Part shown: piece after piece, positions 33,801 through 43,878 of the stretch
Position numbering within the stretch: position 1 is the stretch's first letter
Layout of the letters: each line of letters opens with the position of its first letter
From: Aporrectodea caliginosa
Lineage: Eukaryota; Annelida; Clitellata; Crassiclitellata; Lumbricidae
Reading direction: 5' to 3'
NCBI GenBank assembly: GCA_020284085.1
Contig: JACEVL010000130.1
Coordinates: 2,785,908-2,849,907 of the forward strand
DNA: 64,000 nucleotides
Notes under the pieces: model-generated
Seen by the model: only the letters and a program-made list of their open reading frames with translations
What the model was told of the DNA's origin: nothing
The model's database searches: none
Position numbers and translations under genes: made by a program

Positions 33801-36447
33801 ATGATGGAAGATGACAAAAATTTACTATGATTCATAATTATATTGAAAAATTTGCCATGGAACATGCTACATCTTTGCCGACTCTTTTCAATGTGCCCTA
33901 TATGTCTCTGTTTGATACCGTCAGACTCTGCACCCATTTCGGTCATTAATTTTTGTCACTTTAGCCAGTAAAAGTTTATTAAATGCAACAAGGTGATTGT
34001 GTGTTTATTTTCAAACTTATATGGAAATTATATATTGAAACTGCAAATCATGTGGTCAAATCGTACAAAATCAGGTTAGTTTTCCGCAATGTCTGAATGG
34101 TGCTACATAAATTGTGTTATTATAATACAGACTTGTAATTTGATTATATGGTGCATGTGTATTTAATTTTCAGCTTGTACTTGATGAAAATGGAATGGTT
34201 CATTACGATGTCAATGGCAAGCTTATCTCACCAGAGTTCGTTGGGTCTCAGATACTGAAAACCCTTCGGAGTACCGCTGAGAAGAATCTTACGGTGCCAA
34301 TTACGAAAGCTGTGATGTCTGTTCCGGCTGAATTTGATAACATTCAACGTAATTTCACTCGCCGGGCAGCACAGTTAGCAGGCAAGCATCTTTTGGTTTT
34401 GGAGAAGTATAAACTGATGAAATAGGAATAATTTTAGCCTGTTAACACATAATTTCAACATATAGTTGTATGTTAATGCATACACCAGCAATCTAATTAT
34501 TTTTTTATGTTTTAGTATACATGTGTTTAATTTTTTATTTGTTTTCTGGGTAATATTGCAAATGCCTAGGTGTATGAATACATCTCTTTTAAATATTTTC
34601 AGATGCTTCTATGACATATGCATTGTAATTGAACATTTGTATAGCGCCACTCAGAGATTCAGAGGCGCTCCCGAGCCAGGTCAGTGCTGTCTCTAACAAA
34701 TAAGATAGTCTTCAGGCGTTTCAGAAACAGAGGAAGAGAAAGGCTGAGGAGCTCAAGACGCGATTTATGTGGAAGATGGTTCCAACTAGAGGGGCCGACA
34801 TAAGTCTTCAAATAATGTATCCTGACTGTTTTCTATGTATTAAAATTTGGATACATTATTTGAAGACATATTTGAATATATCGAATTTAGTTGTTTACAA
34901 AAGGTTTGACTATTTGACAGGCATTGAAATCCTTAGAATAATCAATGAGCCAACTGCAGCTGCCCTGGCTTATGGTCTCCACACAAAAGACGGTGTACAG
35001 GACGTTCTAGTCATAGACCTTGGAGGAGGTACGCTGGACGTATCTCTGTTGGACATACAGAGTGGCATGTTTCTTACACGAGCAATGGCAGGCAAGTCGT
35101 GTTCTTTACATGAGTAATCAAATGTCACATGAATTGTGCTACATTCAGTCATTTCTTTTTTACAGCACTGATATGACTAGCACCTGATTTGCAATGTTAG
35201 CTGACAATGTCACAGGTGCTGTAATCAAGCACTACCATGGTCAATTGGTCATATGGCAATTAACGAGACCCCAATGTCTGCTACTGTGAGCACCCTTTTT
35301 TCCAAAATTGCTGCAGCTGCTTACTTTAGCTGTGACCCCCCAGCCGAAGCCAGTGCCAATTCTGCTTAGTGCCAGAGGCAATCACGTGCAAACAACTTGT
35401 CCAGGACATTACACAGAATCCACTTGGCAGACTTGAACTCGTGTAACAGTTCGATCACAAGTTAAAACATATTACTAATTGTACAACCACATCACACAAG
35501 CAATTGCATGCAAGTTATTTTCTGTACATATTGTTGCTGGTACAGTGATGATAATGGTACTGATGACAGCTGATGTCTCATCAGTTTTAGTAGATTTGCA
35601 AACATTCATGCTGTAGTAACTTATATTCAATGACACCAGTAGTGAAGTTAGTGAATACAACCGTTGACTTGGCTCTTATAGTTGTCAGAGGATATCAGGC
35701 AGCAGAAACAGTTACATTTGATATTAATTGGCAGTGGAATAGAGTTGACATAGCCTGGTATGTGATGGATGGACCAGTACAACATGTAAGGTGGAAACCC
35801 TAGGCCATTGGACTAGGCAGGTTTGGAATAGTAAGGGCAGTCAGTACCTATAGTTTTCTTGTTTCTAGTTTGGTTTTCTTGCTGTAGGTAACAATCACCT
35901 TGGAGGACAGGACTTTAATGAGCGGTTGAAAAACCACATATCTTCACAGATTGAGAATATGTATGGACAGCCACTGACCAATGCCGAGGACATCCAGTCA
36001 CTACGGTCAGCCGTTGAAGATGCGAAACTACGATTAACAAATGAAGATTCCACTACGTTGAGTCTCAATTTACATTCGCTGTTTGCTAACCGACCCGGAA
36101 GCAAAGTCATCAGATTTGAACAGACGCTCAACAGAAGGACATTTGAAGATATAAACTCTGACCTTTTCAGAAAGGTCATTGAGCCAATTGACCGTGTTCT
36201 TGAGGCATCTGAGCTGAAACCAGCAGATGTGGAAGAGATTGTCTTAGTCGGAGGTTCAACTAGGATCCCAAAAGTCCGGGAGTTGATTAAGGAGTACTTT
36301 GGAAAAGACCCCAACATCTCTATAGATCCAGAACTGGCTGTAGTCACAGGTGTGTCAGTGCAAGCTGGCATACTGGGTGGCGTTTGGCCACTAAAAGTAA
36401 GTGCAATTGAGGCTCCAACAGCAGCAAAGAAGATCTACTTAAAGTGA
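30880..36447 (+). CDS. HSPA13: HSPA13 (Stch), microsome-associated Hsp70-like ATPase, seven exons
   Basis: Coding exons are 30880-30907, 31547-31636, 32802-32907, 33507-33651, 34174-34381, 34921-35091 and 35888-36447. Their sum is 1308 nt, giving 435 residues (human about 471). Residues about 6-24 form a hydrophobic signal/anchor segment. The Hsp70 ATPase motifs follow in order: GIDLGTTYS (36-43), [12 protein letters not shown] (200-211), [12 protein letters not shown] (225-236) and [15 protein letters not shown] (368-382). As in vertebrate HSPA13, the protein stops after the ATPase domain with no substrate-binding domain and no KDEL. Introns after exons 5 and 6 have GC donors (AG|GCAAGC and AG|GCAAGT); reading frame and homology require them. 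The others are GT-AG. Known role of the family: ER/microsomal ATPase of Hsp70 type. Orthology is well supported by exon-long identity to HSPA13. Confidence 0.95.
31637..32801. other. Intron 2 of HSPA13, no recognised feature
   Basis: The intron has GT-AG ends. An open frame at 31745-32098 has no recognisable motif and is flanked by no splice or start context. Two diverged copies of a segment with tgctgtccctggattagatttaa (about 32262 and 32580) form a short direct repeat. Confidence 0.5.
34382..34920 (+). other. HSPA13: GC-AG intron 5 of HSPA13
   Basis: The donor is CAG|GCAAGC and the acceptor TTGACAG. Joining GCA G to GC ATT restores [13 protein letters not shown], exactly the HSPA13 motif. 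No in-frame GT donor is nearby. The intron also contains a minus-strand repeat (34620-34800). Confidence 0.85.
34620..34800 (-). repeat. Interspersed repeat 3' end (SINE/LINE tail family), inverted
   Basis: On the minus strand the element ends GAGTGGCGCTATACAAATG plus ttcaattacaat, the same tail as at 4150 and 24824. Upstream is cgggagcgcctctgaatctctga, shared with the SINE at 28200. It lies in the GC-AG intron 5 of HSPA13. Confidence 0.55.
35092..35887 (+). other. HSPA13: GC-AG intron 6 of HSPA13
   Basis: The donor is CAG|GCAAGT and the acceptor TGCTGTAG. The join restores [13 protein letters not shown], the conserved Hsp70 block. The GC donor otherwise matches the splice consensus, as expected for GC-AG introns. 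Confidence 0.85.
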
Positions 36448-37130
36448 CGCAGTCCCAACCAACACGGGATTCTTAACAAGGCTACCCAGAACACATCCAT
36501 GACCAATTCACAACAAGCCAAAGCTTCAAACAGCCTCAGACAAAGCGTAATCGTCCTATAAAGCCTGTCTGGATCAAGAACAGTGTGTGAACAGTCTGAT
36601 CCGTAAAATAATGCTACCATTCATTTGTTCAAAAATTAGCAAATTACAGTGTATTCCTAATGACCCACTGATATTCGTTGTAGGCAATTTCTTTTTGAAT
36701 TCATATTTATTTTATAGAATAAGAATTGCAGTGGGTCTGGAGTCCTCTGGACTTTGTGTAAATAGCTCAAAAGCTAGAACATTAATCAATTTCCTGACTG
36801 ACTTGTGTTTAAAGATTATGGTTTCAGGAACAACTGATATTTTATGTAAACTATCTAGTCAGAAGCAGAATTTCTATAGTGCAAGCATGTAGGACAGTAG
36901 GGAGCTGAGAGAGTTATCTTACTGATCTGGAAGGACAAAGCAGCAACTGAAGCATGATGTATCATGTGAAGAACAGAGCTTCAAGTGTTTAAATACACAG
37001 AATAAGTTGCGTTATGGGTCATTGAGTTTGTGATATTCCTGTCCTATGATCTGGTTACATTCCTGCCCTTTGATCTGCATTGCTTTGATGTTCTGCCTGT
37101 TGGACTACTGCAGAAAACAATCCTTGAACT

Positions 37131-37136
37131 AATAAA
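37131..37136 (+). promoter_or_regulatory. Candidate polyadenylation signal of HSPA13
   Basis: An AATAAA hexamer about 690 bases after the HSPA13 stop, followed by a T-rich stretch, would give a 3'UTR of roughly 0.7 kb. It is the best-placed hexamer seen in this stretch, but no cleavage evidence is available. Confidence 0.4.
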
Positions 37137-38430
37137 TATTTTGTTTTCCTTAATTATGTTAATGAACAAAAATCATTGAAAACTACAAAAAAACTGCTTT
37201 TGTGTATCACCACATCTATGTGCCATTTTAAAAAATCTTCTCAGAAGCAGTGCGTGCATTGCTAACTTAACTATAATGCTGAACATGTATGCTTGGCAGA
37301 ATCAAGTGAAACAGTACATCAAGGGAAAGGACTGTTTTGACTGAGTTGATCTGCAAAGCCACAACACATGTTTAAATTGTATATCCCTGTTGGCAGCAAC
37401 ATGTAACCGTTGCCAACTCAGCTGGCTTGAGACTGGGATGCACAGAGCTAGCTGAATGCATGCAAGTGCCAACAAATGAAGCTTATCCCAGAAAACAAGG
37501 CAGTTATTTGTTCCACAAAAAAGCAGTGCATCAGTTATCCTACATGTTACAGTGTGAACATACTGGCACACTACAGCTGAAAACGAATCATTTTTGGAGC
37601 TTCAGCTCCTATCTAAAACATAATTCTGTATATTAACCACGCTTGGTTTATTCTTCTTCATACAGTATTCTTCAGTATATGTTATACCGTAATATTGAAA
37701 GGTAGAAGGCACTAATGGTCTTCGTGTATGCCAAATGTAACAGCTAAACAGTGCTTGTGTTTCCACATTTGGCAAGTACCATAATAATCATTTGGACATC
37801 TTTGTTACTTGTCTATGGTACCTCAAAATGTGCAAACCTAATGCTTTGGGATTTGTGTTTGGAAACTTTGAATGCTACAGATGTAAATATATACTATCAG
37901 GCAGTGTAGTACAATTAAAATGGCTGACTACAGTGTATCCTCGTATGCATTGGTGTTTGCATCAGACATTTTAAAGTTTCAAGTGTCAAATTGGTCCAAT
38001 TTATACAACTGTTGTATTTAATCACATTTCTGAATGATAGGATTCCAACATAGGTGGGATTTAATTTGTTCAGAATGATTCATATTTATCACAACCATAT
38101 TACAGTGTGGACTCACTAATGCAGTCATTTGAGGGACATGCCTTATCCTACAGCATGTAAACCAGGATAATGCTGTCTGTAAAAGTCCATGACACAGGGT
38201 AGATAGCTTGAAAGGGCACTACATTAATTAAGTATTATATTATATGATATACATCAGTTGGCTTAAATGTTTTATGCAATACAACAGTTACTCTAACTAA
38301 TATTATACAGAGGCTCAGCTTCAACTAAAATCACTCACGAAAATAATCTAATTGTTTTTCTCTGCATCCTAAATCCAATAAACTGATTCACTTCAACAGC
38401 TTTAGTCTAATTTCACATTGAGCAAAAAAG

Positions 38431-38498
38431 TGACCATGACGGAACAAAACAATAATGTAACAAGTAACCATGACGGAACAAAACAATAATGTAACAAG
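38431..38498. repeat. Two perfect-register 34-bp units
   Basis: Unit tgaccatgacggaaca through taacaag at 38431-38464 is repeated at 38465-38498 with a single difference. It lies just beyond the 3' end of the C1orf74-family gene. Confidence 0.9.
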
Positions 38499-38533
38499 TA
38501 TATTGATTAGCTGTGGTCATGAAAAATTCACAT

Positions 38534-39370
38534 TTACATGACCACTACAGGTAAACTTACAACCTCATCTTTGAATAATAAACTGTTTGCGCTGATTTGT
38601 TTTGAGGCAACTGAATGCAAGTTGTGTTGCCATCCATCGACATACTTTTGGCACTGCGTCTTGAATTCATATGGATAACTCCAGGAATATATCTGATGTA
38701 ACTGGCTTTCATTCATCGAGAGATCGGGTTTTGTTTTAATGCCTGAACTGTGCTTACAACCTTCATCCAGAACAGAAAAGACCTTGATAACGCGAATTGG
38801 AACCATGTCTAAACAGTTTCCGATGTCTGCATTTACGCTAGAATACCAGTAAACCACAGGATATCCAAGCAACAGACCAAAAAGTGTTGTAGCATTGAGT
38901 TCTTCAGATAGTTTGACAACCCTGCACTGCTTCTCAGAGTTAACTTCAGCACACTTGATAGAGTCTAAACAGAACGTTATTACACGTTCACAGTCTGATT
39001 CACTCATGATTTCTGGATCTTTCAAATGCTTTGATACATCAATCAGTACGGTCTTTCTCTCGCATCCCTCACATGTATCATGCAGGTGGTCAATTAGTGA
39101 TGGGAATCTTGTTATTAGAATATGATCGCTGATGGAGACAACATCCAGAAGATTCAAAATAAGATCTTCTTGGTAAAGATTTTCAATGAAATTTGCCATC
39201 ACGTTTGTTGACACAAATGCATAGTCAAACAGAAAACTTGGCTTTAGGCCTCGATCAACTGCAATGACGTTTGCACCAATATCCCCTGCAAATTTCACAC
39301 AGCATTTGGGAAGATGCCGACGAATGCATTCCTTCACTCGGTCCTTGTACAACATTGTAGATTTTTCCAT
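38534..39370 (-). CDS. C1orf74: UPF0739 / C1orf74-family protein, single exon
   Basis: A 278-residue ORF, close to the roughly 270 of vertebrate C1orf74. Recognisable family blocks are an N-terminal GANVIAVDRGLKPSFLFDY segment, a central FGLLLGYPVVYWYS segment and the C-terminal EVVSLPVVVM (vertebrate EIVTLPAVAL). No signal peptide or clear membrane span is seen, and the protein is rich in Cys and acidic residues. The function of the family is unknown. The start ATG at 39370 is immediately preceded by an in-frame TAA, so translation begins here unless an upstream exon is spliced in. It is convergent with HSPA13; the gap contains the HSPA13 3'UTR and a 34-bp tandem duplication. Confidence 0.85.
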   Translation of the reverse strand: MEKSTMLYKDRVKECIRRHLPKCCVKFAGDIGANVIAVDRGLKPSFLFDYAFVSTNVMANFIENLYQEDLILNLLDVVSISDHILITRFPSLIDHLHDTCEGCERKTVLIDVSKHLKDPEIMSESDCERVITFCLDSIKCAEVNSEKQCRVVKLSEELNATTLFGLLLGYPVVYWYSSVNADIGNCLDMVPIRVIKVFSVLDEGCKHSSGIKTKPDLSMNESQLHQIYSWSYPYEFKTQCQKYVDGWQHNLHSVASKQISANSLLFKDEVVSLPVVVM

Positions 39371-40607
39371 TTAATGTTTTTAGACCGATTAAGCAGTTTC
39401 TAGTCACACTGCTTAACGAAAGGCGGACATCAGGACTTTTCTACATAAGTTCACAACTACAGCGTCAGTTTAGACAAGAGCAAATACTCAGCATATGTCA
39501 TGCAATGCAAATCTTCGAGACGTTTCGATGCCACTTAAAAGGTACGTTATGGAGACCAGCTTATGAACCGGCTTTTATCAATAACAAGTCAAAAAGCCAG
39601 TTGTTTTGGTCAGTTTCGGTGCCGTCAAAGTACGAGTGGAAAGCGCATAGTTTGCAAGCATCCGCGAAGTCACATCGCACAACCTGCTGGTTTCGTCACA
39701 GGATCTTTGCTCTTTTTCCACAGGAAAGCCTGTTTAAATTCTTAACTTCATACAAAAATATAGAAATTCTCATTTTAAACATGAACCACATTGCACGTAC
39801 TTCCGTGTCAAATATCTATGTTCCGTGTAGGCAAAAATGAATGTTTGACTTATAGGAGAGTCTGTGCACCACAGCGCCTCTGGTGATCAGAAAGTATCAT
39901 TACCTGTTTACATAGCATAATTTATTATACATTGCATTTTCAAAAAAATCATATTACAGATATATGAAGAAAAATATAAAAATAATTATAATTCACTCTA
40001 AGGACCAATGTACTACAGAAGGACTGGTAACTAGTACTATTATTAAACGTTGCATGCTGTGTTGGAGTACCCATGCACCACACCGGATATATAATTTTAG
40101 TACGAGCTAGATTCTTAGTTTGTAAATAAACAGCATAACCATAGAAACTCGTGAGACGCATCGTGAGTTTCGACGGTTTTTGAATTGTAGTTTAATTAAT
40201 ATAACTTTTTGGCTGAGTCGGTACGCAGAAAGATCCTGTACTGCATTAAGTGGACAACTATTTATTTATGATTCATTGGTATATTGGTCATATTATGTCT
40301 TTCAGGCTGAGTTTCAGCTGATATTACCGGGTACCGCTTACTCGAGCTACGTGCGTACGTGTGGTCATACCAATCCGAGTTTTGATTCTTTCGTATTGGA
40401 GTAATGTGTCGTAATCGGCACAAACATTCAGTATGTCGCTCTTACTAGATGCTTGTAATCAGCGAGCAGTGGCTTTTAATAACGGAAGGAAAATTGATGC
40501 GGTACGACCTTATAATGAGCAGAGGTGGGGGCGGTGTAATGGTTTCAGTTATGGAAAACCGGAATCATTAGCTGAGTCTCTTCATTTTCAGTGGTAATCG
40601 TAAACGT
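39371..40607. other. Upstream of the C1orf74-family gene, no gene recognised
   Basis: A 111-codon open frame (39505-39840) and smaller ones show no motif. The region may contain the promoter and 5'UTR of the minus-strand gene, but no element is diagnostic. Confidence 0.4.
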
Positions 40608-40615
40608 GTCCAAAC

Positions 40616-41188
40616 CAGGGCTTATTCTAAGGAATTTTATTAACTGCACATGAGGGCCGAATTGGGAGGTCTGGGCAGTGGCGTAACTAGGGGTTCGTGT
40701 GCACAGTGTTTAATCTACTCCCCTTGCTTGCTGTCGGAGGGGGGGGGTAATCCCACATATTTGAAAAGTTGACAACCGGGCAATTTTCTCGAGGGGGGTA
40801 GTAACGATAGTTTCCCAAGAATTTTCGAGGGGGTAGTAACAAGAGTTTTCCAAGACTTTTCGAGGGGGTAGTAACGATACTTTAACAAGCAAGAATAGTA
40901 ACGAGAGTTTCCAGCAAAATTTGTTTCTTAGTTCCACCCAAATTTTTCATGATTTTTTTTATTTTCTTTTTTCTTTTTTTCAAGAAGAAAATTGTCGGAA
41001 GCCTCTCATTTAATTTAAGTAACTATTCGTGCCTCATTTCTTTCACACAAATTGTCACTGGGTCTGGGGACTGTTGGTTTATACAATTAGGTCTACAAAA
41101 ATAACTGCACAAAATCTGATTTTTAACTGCAAAAATTTCTTTCCCAACTGCACACTTTGTGTCTGGCTGCACGTTAGAATAAGCCCTG
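40616..41188. mobile_element. hAT-type MITE (CAGGGCTTATTC ends), interrupted
   Basis: CAGGGCTTATTCTAAG to GTTAGAATAAGCCCTG, flanked by the exact duplication GTCCAAAC (40608-40615 and 41189-41196). After subtracting the inner insertion it is about 180 bp. Confidence 0.92.
40676..41060. mobile_element. hAT-type MITE of the CAGTGGCG family nested in another MITE
   Basis: It starts CAGTGGCGTAACTAGGGG and ends AAATTGTCACTG (a degenerate end). It is flanked by the exact duplication GGTCTGGG (40668-40675 and 41061-41068). It contains three tandem units of gggggtagtaacgagagtt type, inverted relative to those at 22510-22610. Confidence 0.85.
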
Positions 41189-41267
41189 GTCCAAACTATA
41201 GAGATTGTGATAGTGGTTTACTGGAATTTAATTCTTTGTCTTCAACTAGTGATGCAGAAACATGCAT

Positions 41268-41486
41268 GGCAGCCCGATAGCGCATTGGATAACATCTGGC
41301 GTAGAGAGCGAGAGGTATCGAGTTCGAGCCCCGTAGGGCAGATATGCTTTGTAGGCTGCTATTAGCGCCGTTGTATTGCAGGCTGTTTGTTCTGTTAGTA
41401 GTTAAGATTTAAATTGCATAACATGTAAATGTACAGCGCAGTGCGTTTGTCAGGCGCTTAATAAAGAAAATATTATTATTAAATGC
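41268..41486 (+). mobile_element. tRNA-derived SINE
   Basis: An A box-like GCGCATTGGATA and a B box GAGTTCGAGCC (41320-41330) are followed by a non-tRNA body. The end is CAGGCGCTTAATAAAG with (att)n. Length and tail exclude a functional tRNA gene. Confidence 0.75.
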
Positions 41487-41583
41487 GCTTGTGACAGAAA
41501 AATTCAATATGTCTTAAAGTTATGTGTCAGACTTTGTCAATTTTGGCAATGTAAACGTGCTTATTCCCATTGTTAGGCCAACT

Positions 41584-43342
41584 CATAGGCGGAGACTTGG
41601 TCTTGGGTTTGGGGGGGACTGGCGAAGGAGCGGCCGAAGGACGATCGGCGAGGCGCGCAGCGCCGAGCAGGGGGAGGGGTTTGGGGAGGGGATGTGCCCC
41701 TCCCCATCTAAAATTTTTGAATTTCCACACTGTAATGGTAGAATTTTAAGCTGTCATCTGAACAAAATTGCTCTATAATTTGAGTGCTGATAGGAACCAG
41801 CTGTCACTCGTAGCTTACATGTAGTTTGAGTCGTGTTTGAGTTGTGGTGTTAAATGGGTACATTCAAAATTTGCCTTATGTACAGAGGGTAAATGATGAA
41901 TTTCTGTTATTGAGGTCAGCAGGATATTGCTTTGCTGAAGCTACAGCTTTTTCTGCCAACTCACTTGCAGACGTGGTTAGATATTTCCACAAGAAATGAA
42001 ACCTTTCTGCCAAATTTGATTAATTATGCATAACATAAGAAAACTTTGACTGTGAAATAAGTTCTATAATGTAAGACTGATGAATAGCAAATTAGCTTAC
42101 CTTCACAGGTGTCAGTTTATTATTGATATTTACATCTACACCTACATGTAGGCCCTATGTATCATAAGAGTTTTATCCATTAGCCGCATCACCCGATCCA
42201 AACAAAACGTGCAGAGAATGACAATCCAAAATGTATATAATATACCAATGGGACAATCTGTGTGACTGAAAGGTTTTGGCTTAGGCAAGGGCTCCTGGCT
42301 AGAAATTTGATATAGGTCTACTGCAAAACCTGGTTTCATGCATGAGAGCCAGAATGTGGGTGGGAGGCTAGTTGATGAGAGATATCTTCCTGATGGTGAA
42401 GCTGCATGGGAATGTTGGAAAAGGGTCATATAAGGTGAGTATAATGAAAGAAAGCATGAACATTAGCATTGACCTACATCATGTAGAGGCTATCAGGGGC
42501 TATCAATCTTACAACTATGCCGTTGACCGGTACCTCTGTGGGCTCTCTCGGCTAGTCGCCTTTGACAGGCAACTCTGTGTTCTCTCGGCCAGTCGGTATA
42601 TGAGATAATCTGTGTGACTGAAAGGCTGGATTGCCTGTTCGTCTCCAGTTACATAGTACTTACATAGCTAAAGCAGACCTACTACAAATTTCATTCATAT
42701 GATTATGTACATCTTTCTAACTGTCTCGGTACCTCGGGCTACGTGCAAAGTGCATACGAAGAGGTAGACAAAAATCAATAGGCCTACTTAGAAAATCACA
42801 AGTGACTATATTAAGGGCTGCTGTCCTAGACTCCTAGTGACGAATTAAGTTACATTATTTCATCAAATGCACTGACATACATATAGTTGATTTTTCAGGG
42901 GGGCAAATGCCACCCCCTGTCCCCAAATGACGTCCCTGCTTCCCTATCTAACTTTTTTTGAATTTCCACACTGTAATGGTAGCATTTTAAGCTGTCATCT
43001 GAACAAAATTGCTTTACTATTTGAGTGCTGATAAGAACCAGCTGTCACTCTTAGCTAACATGTAGTTTGAGTCGTGTTTGAGTTTGGGGAGGGGATGTGA
43101 CCCCTCCCCTATCTAAAATTTTTTGAATTTCCACACTGTAATGGTAGCATTTTAAGCTGTCATCTGAACAAAATTGCTCTATTATTTGAGTGCTGATAAG
43201 AACCAGCTGTCACTTGTAGCTATTATTATTATATTCATGAAATATTTCAGAAATATTGGGGGGATATAAGCAGCTCCGTCCCCCCACCTCAAGTTTTGGG
43301 GGGGACCGTCCCCCCCTGTCCCCCCCTAAGTCTCCGCCCCTG
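41584..43342. mobile_element. hAT-type element of the CATAGGCGGAGACTT family, 1.76 kb
   Basis: CATAGGCGGAGACTTGG to CCCTAAGTCTCCGCCCCTG, flanked by the exact duplication GGCCAACT (41576-41583 and 43343-43350). The ends match the 447-bp relative at 21823-22269, including the ACACTGTAATGGTAGCATTT module (copies near 41727, 42967 and 43134). About 1.1 kb in the middle (41.85-42.93 kb) has no counterpart in the short relative and encodes no recognisable transposase. Confidence 0.9.
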
Positions 43343-43350
43343 GGCCAACT

Positions 43351-43878
43351 GGCAGTAGAGCATGAATCCTTAAAGTCCTGAACATAAGATCATTGCAGAA
43401 GTAATTATTACTTACCAGCTCACTTCACGGGTAGCCTACTGATTTAACCTAATGTCTGTTTGATGGCAGAGACAATGAATGTGCAAACAACTTGGCCATG
43501 ATAGTTTATAATATCTGCAAGGTAGCCTCAAACCATGATTGTTAGACAAACATTCTGCTGAAAGTATATCACACACAAACTTTGGGTAATTGTGTGCATA
43601 CATAAAATTGAATACAAATGAAATTTGATAATGCATCATTACAAAGTGTAGGCATGCATATTGAAGCTGGACACAAGAAACATAAGGTGCTGCCATGCAC
43701 TCATGTATCAGGCTATGTGAGTCAGATTTTGTATGTTATGATATTGTTAAAAGTTATAACCTAGGAGATCTTGTTTGATTAATGACAACTTCTATTCTAC
43801 TGAAGAAGTAGAGAACAGAGTTGATCAAAATATTGATATGCCCTCTTGTGTTGCAGAAGTTGAATTAAAGCATCGAAG
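43351..43878. promoter_or_regulatory. ARMC3: ARMC3 upstream region
   Basis: AT-rich. A polypyrimidine tract and acceptor cctcttgtgttgcag ends at 43856, 23 bases before the ATG. The first coding exon is therefore probably preceded by a 5'UTR intron, with the promoter further upstream. Confidence 0.4.

Larger units (their letters stand above)
36448..38533. other. HSPA13 3'UTR and convergent intergenic region
   Basis: AT-rich with no coding evidence. It contains the candidate poly(A) signal at 37131 and a 34-bp tandem duplication at 38431-38498. Confidence 0.5.

Noticed and set aside
39505..39840. 111-codon ORF upstream of the C1orf74-family gene
   Set aside because: No family resemblance, no splice or start support; likely chance.
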